Positions 46,498 to 56,614 of a stretch of DNA of 64,000 bases are shown here, piece after piece. The translations under genes were made by a program, and so were the position numbers. The first letter of the stretch is position 1. Every line of letters begins with the position of its first letter. This DNA comes from Carettochelys insculpta. Its lineage: Eukaryota; Chordata; Testudines; Carettochelyidae. The notes under the pieces were generated by a model that saw only the letters and a list, made by a program, of their open reading frames with translations, had not been told where the DNA came from and ran no database searches. The stretch spans positions 13,317,001 through 13,381,000 of the forward strand of contig NC_134160.1 in NCBI RefSeq assembly GCF_033958435.1. The letters are read 5' to 3'.

Positions 46498-48305
46498 ATG
46501 GCTGGCCGGCAGCTCCCCCAGCGCCCCCAGGGGACCCCCCCCAAGGGGAGCCAGGGCAGCCAGGATGGCAAGCGGCAGCGGGGCCCCTCCTGGACGGAGG
46601 CTGAGCTGCGGGACCTGCTGGGGCTCTGGAGCGAGGAGGAGGTGCTCCAGGTAATGGGGAGCAAGAGGCGGAACGCGGATGCGTTCGCTCGGCTGGCCGA
46701 CGGCCTGGCTGCCCAGGGTCACCCTGCCCGCACTCCTGATCACGTCAGGAGTAAGGTGAAGGAGCTGCGGCAGAGTTACTCCCGGGCCCGGGATGTGGCC
46801 AGCCGATCTGGGGCCGCCCCCGTCACTTGCCCCTTTTACAGGGAGATCAGGGACATCCTGGGCTCCCGGCACACCTCCTCCCCTCCGGCCACCCTTGACA
46901 CCTCGGCCGACGAGCCCCAGCAGGCCCTGCAGATGGAGTCCGCCCCGGAGGCAAGCCCCGCACCCCGGGGGCCCCCCCTGGAGGCCACCCCCGGGACATC
47001 GCGGCAGGAGGAGGAGGAGAAGGAGGGGGAGGGGGGCTCCTCCTCCGCAGAATCCGGGCTGCAGATCCTCCTCCTGCCATCCCGGAGCAGCAGCAGGGCC
47101 TCTGCCCCCCGGGGATCTCCAGACTGTGGGAGCGGACCGACAGGTAGGTACCCCCCTCTGGTGGACGCCCCTGGGCTTGAGGGGTGGGGGTAAGAGATAT
47201 GTGTCCAGGGCCCCCCACATGCTCACATGGCCATGGCCCCAAGGACACCAGGGCCACGGGCCTCACAGCACTGCATCCATCAGCCCCTGCCCCCCCGACC
47301 CCGCATGACAGTGCCATGCCCCATCCCCGGGCCAGGGGGAGCGGAACCTCGAGGGGCCCCCGGGAGGAGGTGGGACACCCCTCAGCAGCAGCATGTGATG
47401 GAGTGGGGGGAGTGCCAAAGGGAGTGCCAAAGGGAGACTCAGGCTACATATGAGCAACAAGAGCCGAATAGCTCCCAGGGGCAAAGGAGGATCCTGGGGC
47501 TACAGCTGGCAGGTGACACCTCTGCCCTGAACAAACAGGAGGGAGGAGCCGAGCTGGCTTGGACTTGGGGGGCGAGGGCGGGGGACACAGGTAGAGGCTA
47601 GGGGAAGGGAGATCTGGAAGGCAGCCAGCCTGAGGAGGGGGAAAGCTACATCCCCGAGGGGCACCCCTTGGGGTCTTCTCCCCAGGATGGGTTGGAAGGA
47701 CTGTCTCTTCCGACAGCTGGTGCTGTCACTCCTGGGAGAAACTGGGCATCTGTGGCCTAAGAAACCTCTCCTGCTCTCAGACCCTGCGGGGTGAAGTGAG
47801 AGTCGCGCCCACCAGGGGACGGGGTGCAGGGCCCTGAACCCCATCCATCACAGCAGCATCGCTCCAGGGCAGCCCCTCGGCCGAGGACCGACCGGCCCCA
47901 CGGCGGGCTAGACGGCGGACCCCGCGCCACCAACCGCTGACGGTGACGGACCCCCAGCTGCTGGCCATCCACCGTCGGCAGCTGGAGGTCGCGGAGCAGC
48001 ACCTCCAGCTGCAGGAGCAGGCGCTGGCCTGGCGCCAGGAGGCATGGGGGGCCTACATGGAGACATTTAACCGCTTGGTGGACTACCTGGCCCCCCATGC
48101 CACACCGGCTGCAACATCGCCCGCCCTGCCTGCTCCTGCAGCCCCACCACCAGCTGCTCCGCCCGTCGCCGTCCCGTCCGCCGTCACCCCGCCACCCACC
48201 GGCGAGGGCCGGAGCGCTGAGGGACCCCTGGAGCCACCTGACACTCGCCGGCCACCGTACCTTCCAGTCCAGCCCGCTCCCACCCAGCCACAGACCAGGT
48301 TGTGA
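46498..48305 (+). CDS. Harbinger Myb/SANT-like DNA-binding protein, two exons, apparently intact
   Basis: In Harbinger transposons this partner protein binds the element ends and helps bring the transposase to DNA in the nucleus. Exon 1 is 46498-47143, ending CAG|GTAGGT. Exon 2 is 47854-48305, after ATCACAG. The exon lengths (646 and 452 nt) join in phase, giving about 365 residues and a TGA at 48303. Residues about 28-100 form the trihelix/Myb-like domain: 'PSWTEAELRDLLGLW', 'RRNADAFARLADGL', 'RSKVKELRQSYSRA' and then 'CPFYREIRDILG'. An acidic and serine-rich linker follows, then a glutamine-rich helix ('RQLEVAEQHLQLQEQALAWR') that may be a coiled coil, and a proline/alanine tail. I chose ATG 46498 because the matching gene at 58134 starts at the same place; ATG 46312 in the same frame is an alternative. 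The intron is predicted, not proven. Confidence 0.82.
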
Positions 48306-48564
48306 CCGCGGCGGGGCTCCCGGCCGCCAACGCCCAGTGCCGGGCTATAGGGGCGAGGGGCCCGGGACGTGGCCCCCCCCCCTTGTGTATAGTTGGACCC
48401 TCTTGTTTTCGGCCCCCAGTTTGCCCCGTCCCCCCCATGTAAATAGTTCTCCCCTTTATCCTCCCTGGTTTTCTTTTTATTATTGCAGACAGTTGTTTCT
48501 TTGTATTGTTTTATTTTTGTACATATTGCTTTTGTTCAACATTTGTACATAGTTTTTGGTTTGT

Positions 48565-48600
48565 GGTTCAAATATTTATTTACAGTTAAAAAAAAAAAGG
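48565..48600 (-). terminator. Possible poly(A) signal of the transposase gene
   Basis: On the minus strand the sequence reads TGTAAATAAATATTTG about 180 bp after the transposase stop. It lies in the short A/T-rich spacer between the two convergent genes. Confidence 0.4.
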
Positions 48601-48760
48601 TTCGGAAAGAAAAAAAAAAAGTTTACGTTCAGCCACAAGTGCGTGCTGTCATTTGTCCAGGACAAGTGGGAGGGGGTTGCGGTGGGGTGCTCCATGGTGT
48701 AGGCGTTGGGGCAGGAGTGTGGGGGAGGAAGGGGCGGGCAGTAGGGGGCCTGGGCAGAGT

Positions 48761-50086
48761 TCACCCCGCAGCCTGTTCATCAAAGTGGGCCCGCCCGGAC
48801 CCGGGTCCCCTCGGGGTCCACCTGCCGACTGGGGGCAGCAGGTGGCTGGACGTGTGCCCTGGCAGCCTCCGCAGCCCAGCCCTGGAAAAAGATCTCCCCC
48901 TTGCTCTCGACCAAATTGTGCAGGGCGCAGCAGGCACCCACAATCTGGGGGATGTTGTTGGGGCCTGCATCCAGGCGGGTCAGGAGACATCTCCAGCGTT
49001 CCTTGAGGCGGCCAAATGAGCGCTCCACTGCCTGGCGCGCGTGGTTCAGGCGCTCGTTGAAGCGCTCCTGGCTAGCGGAGAGATGGCCCGTGTAGGGGTG
49101 CATGAGCCACGGCTGGAGGGGGTAGGCCGCATCTGCGATGACGCAGAAGGGCATGGTGGTGTCCCCCAGAGGGATCTCCCGCTGGGGGATGTAGGTCCCC
49201 GCTTCCAGCCGGCGGCACAGGCCCAAGTTCTGGAAAACCCGGGCGTCGTGGGTGCTGCCAGGCCAGCCCACATAAATGTCCTAGAAACGTCCCCGGCTGT
49301 CCACCAAGGCCTGGAGGACGACAGAATGGTAGCCCTTTCGATTCAGGTATCATCCTCCACTGTGATGCGGGGTGCGGATGGGGATGTGAGTCCCATCCAG
49401 AGCCCCGAAGCAGTTGGGGAAGCCCAGGGTGGCAAAGGCGGCGATGGTGGCATCTGGGTCCCCCAGCCTCACGAGCCTGTGCAGGAGCATGGTGTTGATG
49501 GCACGCACAACCTGCAGAGAAAGCACATGGGACAGCCCCAATGAGGGGTGAGCAGGGTGTGCGTGGCCCTGCCCTGCCCTGCCCTGCCCTGCCCTGGCCC
49601 CCCTGCCCTGCCCTGGCCCCCCTGCCCTGCTCTGCTCTCCCCCCGTGGGTTTTCTTACCTCCATGAAGACAGCCCCGACGGTGGCCTTGCCGACACCAAA
49701 CTGCTGGCCCACGGATCGGTAGCTGTCTGGAGCGGCCAGCTTCCAGACAGCGATGCCGACCCGTTTCTGCACTGTGAGGGCACGCCGCATGGCGGTGTCC
49801 TGGTGCCTGAGTGCGGGGGGTGAGCCACTGGCACAGCTCCATAAATGTCTGCTGGCTCATCCTGAAGTTCCTGACTCCAACTCGTCCCACTCCCCAAGCA
49901 CCAGCCGGTGCTGGTGGGGTAGCTCCACAGCCGCCGGCGTGTGAGGCGGGGTGGGGGGCGGGGTGCTGCAGGGGTAGGGGTTGAGCCCTGCTGCCCTGGG
50001 GGCATCTCCTCCTCTGGGGCAAGGAGGTGCTCAGCTGGGTGGACCTCTAGCTGCTGCTGCTGCTGCTGCTGCTGCTGGGGGTCCAT
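48761..50086 (-). pseudogene. HARBI1-type (DDE) Harbinger transposase, broken
   Basis: The start at 50086 reads MDP and a glutamine run. Near 49880-49660 is the helix-turn-helix part ('ALTVQKRVGIAVWKLAAPDS', 'SVGQQFGVGKATVGAV'). A predicted intron lies at 49512-49658 (GAG|GTAAG ... CTGCAG). Exon 2 has all three catalytic acids in their usual setting: 'FGALDGTHIPI', 'GSTHDARVF' and 'AVERSFGRLKERW'. Breaks are frame changes near 49815 and 49900, a TGA at 49350-49352 and a TAG at 49281-49283. Near the end a frame change alters the tail, and the stop of the original frame is at 48761. An active relative would cut and join DNA at the element ends. Confidence 0.88.
49557..49640. repeat. CCCTG tandem repeat inside the transposase intron
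   Basis: GCCCT units repeat, with CCTGGCCCCC interruptions. In the sense direction of the transposase this is a run of GGGCA with many G triplets. It lies within the 147-bp intron. Confidence 0.85.
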
Positions 50087-50439
50087 GACTGCGGCGCCCA
50101 GGGTCTGCGTGCCTATGGCTCCTCAGACCGCGTGCTGTGCAGGCTGAGTGTGTCTGGGAGGGGCCCTTTAAGGGAGCGGCTCGCTGTTGCCCCGGAAGCG
50201 CTAGTCCGCCCAGTGACCCTGTGTGCAGCTGTGCCTGGCATCCCTATTTCGATGTGTGCTAATTGGGCGTGTAGAATTTCCCTCGCTGCACCTATTTCAA
50301 TGTTGGGCTGCATCGACGTTGCCGGCCCTGGAGGACGTGTAGACGCTATTCATCGAAATAGCCTATTTCGATGTCGCCACATCGAAATAGGCTACTTCGA
50401 TGTAGGCTTCACGTGTAGACGTAGCCCTGGAGAGCAGCA

Positions 50440-50697
50440 GTCAGAGTGGAGCACTGAGGGGCATTGTGGGTTACACACAGGACACCTCTGGAGGCTAAGG
50501 ACTTCGATTTTAAGATGTGGCGCTTCCACACTGGCCTTTTCTCAAACTTTTAAATTCAAACTTGATACTATACCCAGCCAGTTCCAACGATATGCTCCCT
50601 AAATCGAGCTAATGGTATTTACAGTGAATGGTATTAACGTGGCAATAGAGAACTAACTGCCTTAAATTCGAATTTGTCTCATAGTGTAGTCGTAGCC
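50440..50697. mobile_element. Old Harbinger-type MITE remnant
   Basis: The right end reads CATAGTGTAGTCGTAGCC, with CTTAAATTCGAATTTGTCTC just inside it and the partner patch TTTAAATTCAAACTTGATAC. The left end is not visible; the long Harbinger element ends a few bases upstream. Confidence 0.5.
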
Positions 50698-51452
50698 TGT
50701 GGGTCTTGGTGTCACTTGCCTGTGCTTTGATTCTCTCCTTTCTGCTGCTGCTCTGCATGTGGAGATAGGAGAATGGCTAGGCTGGAGCAGAGCAGTGCAC
50801 CAGAGAGTCCAACCTTCAGTCCTCCATAGCTGGGTAACGTGACCTCCAGTTTCATAGGGATGGTCCCAATATTTGGAGCTTTGTCTTATATGGGGCCTCT
50901 TGCCACTTGCTATCTGATCACCTGTTCAATAGCTGTCAGTGCCACAGCTTCAGAAGAATTCTAACCCTCCGCTAGACATCTACTAGATAATCTGCCTGTG
51001 GGGTATGTTTTTTCCTGCTTCACTACCTGGCTTTGTTAGCTTATGATTTGAGACATAACTGTTGATATTCAGGGTCAAATTGAGGCATAGGTACTCCAGG
51101 AATTAACCTGAAGACCCTGGGATCTAAGATGAGATCACAAACAGCTTAAAAAATTGTTTCTAGCCATCCTGGATGCAAAGGTGGACAGCTATGTTTGGGC
51201 AGGTTTTCATCTGCATGAGTCTTCCGAGAGCCTGAAACAACCATCCTGACAGTTGTGAAGTGCTCCATTTATCCTAGCTCTGAAACCAGTTGCCATGCTT
51301 AGGGGAGGTGGGGCTGTGGTTCAGGGGAGGAGCAGAATGGGAAGGCTGGGGAGTGCTCTGGATCTCATTTTTCTTGAAGTCAGTGCCATCAATACCCCTT
51401 GGCAATGTGTACTCTAGCTAAGGTAGCCTCTTGTTTCCACCCATTCTGTGCC
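50698..51452. other. Stretch without a recognised gene
   Basis: Nothing recognised. Confidence 0.5.
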
Positions 51453-51460
51453 CCCTAGAG

Positions 51461-52070
51461 CAGTGGTTCCCAATCTTCTTGAGACAGCTACCCATTTTGA
51501 CAATTCAATAAGACTTTGTGACCCAAGACGATTCAAAACTGGGGACAAGTGGAGGTTCTTCCCCAGGGAAATTTTTTTATAGATTTTGATTCGACCCCAT
51601 CCCAACCCCCAGGTTTATACTCCTCACATGCCCAAACTTCCACCCCTGCCTCCAGGCTTAAACCCCTTGCAGCCCCAAAATGCCCTCCCCCTGGCCTACC
51701 TCACATGAGCACCACTTCTGTCTCTGCTGCTCCTGCGGTGGGCCACCACCACCTCCTCCACTTGCCTCCCCCCAGCCCTCCTACTCCCTTCCCCCACCTG
51801 CAGTATGCCTGCAGCACTGAAATGGGGCTCAGTTAAATTGGTTCAATGGCCAGCTCCCTCCTGCTGGCCGTTAAACCAATTACAATCAGTTCCATTTCAG
51901 TGTAGCAGGGCGGGGACTGGGAGGTGGAGGACTGAGGAGTGCCAGTGGCAGGAGCTGTAAATGGCTCCTTAAAGAGCCACATGTGGCTTGGAGCTACCCA
52001 AATTGTGACCCTTACAAAAATCTAATGGCAACCCATATTTGGGAACTAACCCATAGGTTGGGAATCCCTG
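51461..52070. mobile_element. hAT non-autonomous element with an 8-bp target duplication
   Basis: The ends are CAGTGGTTCCCAA and TTGGGAATCCCTG. The flanks are CCCTAGAG (51453-51460) and CCCTAGAA (52071-52078), an 8-bp duplication with one change. The 610-bp body includes a C-rich patch and no coding region. The end wording is typical of Charlie-like hAT elements. Confidence 0.8.
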
Positions 52071-52078
52071 CCCTAGAA

Positions 52079-53335
52079 GTTTTCTCTTCTGGCCAAGTTG
52101 GAAGCATGTCCATTTCCTCTGTGTTACTTTATAAAATGGATCAATTTCCAGCTCTCTCTGCCCAGCTAATGTTCAAAGGGACCCAAGCTCCTGCTATGTG
52201 GAAAATTCTTAATTGCACAAAAAGCACAACTGGTGGAGATAATCAATGTAAAAAAACAATGATGAGTAAAGTTGGCAAAAAAAGTGGAATTTGCATAATA
52301 GGTTTCTAAATATTTCATGCAAATTGGAGTGTAAAAATAACACATTTACTGAACGTGGAGTAGTCTTGGGACTTTCTGGCTCCCCATTCCAGCAGACCAC
52401 ACAGGCTGTGAAACTCCAGCTAGCTACACAGCAGGCAATGTGGGTAGTGAGATGAGCCCTCTGGCAAATTGCACAGCTGCATATGAGAACGACAAAGCTG
52501 TTTTAAGATAACTAGGAGGATGAGCCAAGTAGGCTTGCTGGGATAGTTTGGTTCACAAGCTTTGCTGGAGTCTAGTTCAGAGATGAATCTAAAACAGGGA
52601 GCCTGGATTCATGTTGCAACATTTGGACCCCAGGTTCAGGACTGCTCGCATCCGGCCAAATCCAAAGGTACTTTCAGTTCAGATCCAGAGGGGAATTTGC
52701 CTCATGAAGCCACCTCTAGTTATTATTGCTTTGGATAGCATCCAGGAGGTGCCACCACTTATTGCCTAAACACTCAGGAAGGAGCTGGCAGGCTAAGGAC
52801 TGACAAGTTGATGATCTCTAAACTCCACACTGGCTGGAGATAGCATGAGGATTTCTTTTTCTGGATGATCCCCACCACTTCCTGCTTCTAGCTGAGGCTC
52901 AGCTGAACAGAGATATGCATGCTGATCATGCCAGAAACATGTCCCCTTCTCCCCCACCTCAAATATGGGCCCCTTGGATGGGAGGGAACTGGGAGTCAAA
53001 GGATCAGACAGACCTAAGTGTTCTGAATTTTGGACTGTCATCATTTAAAAGGACAGATTCTGCTTCCCTCTGCAGCACTGCACCTGTTAACTTTATATTC
53101 CGTTATAACCTCCAATACACACACCACGCAGGGCTAGTAGGTGCCCAGGGGGCACAGATGCATGGGATGGAAGGCAACATGTGTGAAAAAGCTTGGATCA
53201 TGCCTCTTCACTCTCCCCTCTCCTCCACACACCCTTTATGGGCTGTAAAATACGACTGTGGGTTGGGACTGGGAGGAGTTAGTCATGCCTGGGAAGCAGC
53301 AACCGATCTCTGTGATTCCCCAGCAGGTGGCTTTA
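52079..53335. other. Stretch without a recognised gene
   Basis: Nothing recognised. A 149-codon open frame at 52915-53364 runs into a CR1 tail and shows no domain. Confidence 0.5.
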
Positions 53336-53420
53336 GAATCCTAGAATCCCGGGGCGGGAAGTGACCTCAAGAGGTCATTGAGTCCAGCCCCCCTGCCTAA
53401 AGCAGGATCAGCCCCAGCTA
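53336..53420 (-). repeat. CR1 LINE 3' end
   Basis: AGAATCCTAGAATCCCGGGG, GTGACCTCAAGAGGTCATTG and CTAAAGCAGGATCAGCCCCA form a CR1 terminus in reverse. Confidence 0.8.
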
Positions 53421-54559
53421 AATCATTTATTCTTATGCACTGACTCCTATCAAACAGGAAACTAGTTGTAAACATGTTTGTTACGTTTCAGGCAGGGCAA
53501 GGGAAATTTTCAAAGGCCCTGATGGCAGTTTAGAGCCCAAGTCCCACTGCTTCCCAAAGAGAGCGCTGTATAAAACATGCTCCTTCACTGAACTGGACTG
53601 AATCTGCTTAAAATTACGCAGAGGCTCACATGCTTTGGATTTTGAACTATAGCTGCCCAGCCCACAAGACTGGGAGTAAGCACTGAATGGGGCAGCACGT
53701 GGTTCTTCACACAGTCCAGCCAGCAGTCTCTCCCAATATCTCCTGCAATTTTAGGGCCTTTAAGGGAACACTGGAGTCTGGCTTTTCATCAGCAGCAGTG
53801 CCATGAGGCTCTTTGTGTGCCTTTCCCCCGCTTGCTGTGCCATCTTTCACCCTGCTTGGTGAGCTGTTACAGCAGCATGCCGAGTGCCCCTGTCAGAAAC
53901 GACACTTCGTCCTCCAGCAAGATGGCTGCTGACAACAGCAGGAAGCTGGGGGCCTGCAGTTTTTAATGGAAAAAGCATTCACCTCAAATTCATTCAGCTC
54001 AGGGCATGAAGTGCCTCTCTTTGTGTCGTTGCTGCTGCCTGTTAGGATAATTAAGTTCCATTCAACAGTATTTTTTGCAACAGGAGGAAAAAAGAAATAA
54101 GCACAGGCACTGAATAGAGTTTGTCTTAAAAATAAAACACAGCTAGGAGTAGAGCTTGACCCAAAAAATGCCACATCTTGAGCTGAGTGTCTTATTATTT
54201 ATACGACAATAACACTTGGGCCTCAACTGAGATCAAGGTCCCACTGAATCTCCAGTGAATGAGGCGGTAAAATCTCCTTCCCAAGAGGCTTGACAAAGCC
54301 CTGAGTAGGAAGATTTAGTTGACTATTTGTCTCTGGTACTTGTCATATTGGGAGTTACATCCTGCTCTCACCCTTTGATACCACTGCAGCCAAAATTTTC
54401 CTGGAAATTCAATCCAGTTTGATTTAGCCAATAGTCAAATCTCCCTATTTAAAGCCAGAAGTGGGGTAGTGCCCCTCAGACTAGAAGCTTGAATTTGGAT
54501 CCACATTCTGGATACACCAAAGTATCAGGATGTTTGATCTGTTGGGTTTACTTAAGCCC
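53421..54559. other. Stretch without a gene; a candidate conserved non-coding block
   Basis: A worn fragment of the TTTTCAAAGG palindromic type lies near 53500. About 53900-54130 is non-repetitive with GGATAATTAAGTTCCATTC and similar AT cores, and could be a regulatory block. No coding evidence. Confidence 0.25.
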
Positions 54560-54912
54560 ATTAGCTACGTCTGCACTGGGATGCTACATAGAAATAGCTT
54601 ATGTAGCGAAATCGAAATAAGCTATTTCAATGAATAGCGTCTACACATCCTCCAGGGCTTGTGCCGTCGACGTTCAACGTCGACGTTGGACAGCACTACA
54701 TCAAAGCAGGCACTGCAGGGGAGCGTCTACACACCAAAGCGGCCCAAATCGAAATAAGGGTGCCAGGAACAGCTGCAGACAGGGTCACAGGGCGAACTAG
54801 CCCTTCCAGGGCAACAGCAAGCCACTCCCTTAAAGGGCCCCTCCCAGACACACTCAGCCTGCACAGCACGCAGTCTGCAGAGCCACAGGCACACACATCC
54901 TGTGTAAGCAGC

Positions 54913-56291
54913 ATGGACCCCCAGCAGCAGCAGCAGCAGCCAGAGGTCCACACACCCGCCCCTGGAGGAGCAGTGGTTGCCCTGCTCAGTGCCATGCAGG
55001 AGGCAGCTGACCATCTTTTATTTGAGGAAGATGAGCTGTCCTCGGGGGATGAGGAAGCAGCCCCAGACCTTGTTGCCTTCCCAGCCCCCCACCGCCTCCC
55101 ACTGCACACGCCGCCGGCTGTGGAGATACCCCACGAGCATCGACTGGTGGGAGTGGCCGGTGCTTGGTGAGTGGGACAATGACCGCTGGCTCTGGAACTT
55201 CCAAATGAGCCGGCAGACATTCCTGGAGCTCGGCCAGTGGCTCACCCCTGCCTTACGGCACCAGGATACCCCCATGCGACGTGCCCTCACCGTTGAGAAA
55301 AGGGTCGGCATCGCTGTCTGGAAGCTGGTCACTCCAGACAGCTACCGATCCGTAGGGCAGCAGTTCGGCGTGGGCAAGGCCACTATCGGGGCTGTCCTCA
55401 TGGAGGGAAGAGGACCTAGGGGGAGGGGGGAGAGCCTGGGGGGGAGAGGGGGGAGCCTGGGGGGGAGCCCGGGGGGGGAGCCCGGGGGGGTAGGGCCAGA
55501 CACACCCTGCACACCCCTCACCGGTGCTCTCTCATGTCCTTCCCCTGCAGGTCGTCCGCACAATCAATGCCCTGCTCCTCCACAGGCTCGTGCGGCTTGG
55601 GAACCCGGATGCTTCCATTGCAGGGTTTGCCCACCTGGGCTTCCCAAATTGCTTTGGGGGCTCTGGATGGGACCCATAGCCCCATCTGTGCCCCAGAGCA
55701 AAGGGGAGGACGCTTCCTCAATAGGAAGGGATACTATTCCATGGTCCTCCAGGCCTTGGTGGACAGCTGGGGCCGCCTCTTGGACAATTATGCACCCATG
55801 ATGCCCGGGTGTTCAGAAATTCAGGCCTGTGCCACCAGCTGGAGGCGGGGACCTACATCCCCCAGCGGGAGATCCCTGTGCGGGACAGCACCATGCCCCT
55901 CTGCGTTGTCGCTGACGCGGCGCACCCCCTCCGGCCCTGGCTCATGCACCCTTACACGGGCCATGTCACAGCCAGCCAGGAGCAGTTCAACACGCACTTG
56001 AACCATGCACGCCAGCTGGTCAAGCGCATTTTTGGCCGCCTCAAAGGGCGCTGGAGGTGTCCCCTCACCCGCCTGGATGCAGGCCTCACTAACATCCCCC
56101 AGGTTGTGGGCGCGTGCAGCGCACTCCACAACCTGGTGGAGAGCAAGGGACAGGCCTTCTTCCAGGGCTGGGCTGTGAAGGCCGGCAGGGCCGACGTCCA
56201 GCCACCCGCTGCCCCCAGTCGCCAGGTCAACCCTGAGGGGATCCGGGCCCGGGAGGCCCTGAGGGCCCATTTTGACCAGGCTACGGGGTGA
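54913..56291 (+). pseudogene. HARBI1-type Harbinger transposase, broken, catalytic Glu changed to Lys
   Basis: It starts MDP plus a glutamine run. A frame change near 55100-55130 leads into 'LGEWDNDRWLWNFQMSRQTF' and the helix-turn-helix segment ('SVGQQFGVGKATIGAV'). The intron at 55406-55550 has lost its donor (GGAAGA where the sister copy has GTAAGA) but keeps TGCAG. In exon 2 an extra G in the GGGGG run near 55660 shifts the frame before 'ALDGTHSPI'. About 15 bases are missing before 'THDARVF'. The last catalytic position reads 'LVKRIFGRLK', with AAG where the sister copy has GAG. From 55809 to the stop at 56289 the frame is open. An AATAAA follows at 56417. Confidence 0.88.
55406..55550. 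repeat. G-rich intron of the transposase
   Basis: Runs of five to nine G alternate with AGCCT. The sister copy has a GGGCA array at the same intron, so both copies carry G-triplet repeats there, but with different wording. Confidence 0.75.
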
Positions 56292-56416
56292 ACGCTGGCA
56301 GGGCCAGCTGTGGGTGAGCCACCCACTGCATCCCCCCATCCTCCACAACACTCCCTGCCCCCACGCCCACACCACAGAGAACCAGAGAGCACACCCCCCC
56401 CCACACACTTCTGTGC

Positions 56417-56422
56417 AATAAA
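56417..56422 (+). terminator. Poly(A) signal AATAAA of the transposase gene
   Basis: It lies 126 bp after the transposase stop, followed by a T-rich patch, on the sense strand of the gene. Confidence 0.6.
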
Positions 56423-56614
56423 AAAATGGAATTTTTTTTTTAAACAAAACCCTGCAACCTTGTATTATTAATATGAAAACAGAAGAAGAAGGGGGGAACT
56501 ATGTACTGGGGGGCAGGTACAAAACGGGTAGAACAAAAAACTATTTACATAAAGATGGGGGGAATGAGTCAAAAGGAGGGAGCCTTGGGGGGCAACGTCC
56601 TCGGCCACGCACCC

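Larger units (their letters stand above)
46074..50426 (+). mobile_element. Long PIF/Harbinger transposon, two genes, copy 1
   Basis: 4353 bp from AGCTGTGTCTACACGTGCAC to GTGTAGACGTAGCC, with CTG on both sides (46071-46073 and 50427-50429). Both ends hold many CGAAATAG/CTATTTCG motifs and extra copies of GTCTACAC. A Myb/SANT-like gene reads inward from the left, a HARBI1-type transposase gene reads inward from the right, and they face each other over about 450 bp. The Myb gene looks intact and the transposase does not. PIF/Harbinger elements typically need both proteins, so this copy could at best supply the partner protein. Confidence 0.93.

Noticed and set aside
46390..47317. Long minus-strand open frames (up to 278 codons) opposite the Myb-like gene
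   Set aside because: They are GC-rich shadows of the plus-strand gene, without a domain.
46300..48400. CpG island of a host promoter
   Set aside because: The GC-rich block coincides with the Harbinger genes and is explained by them.
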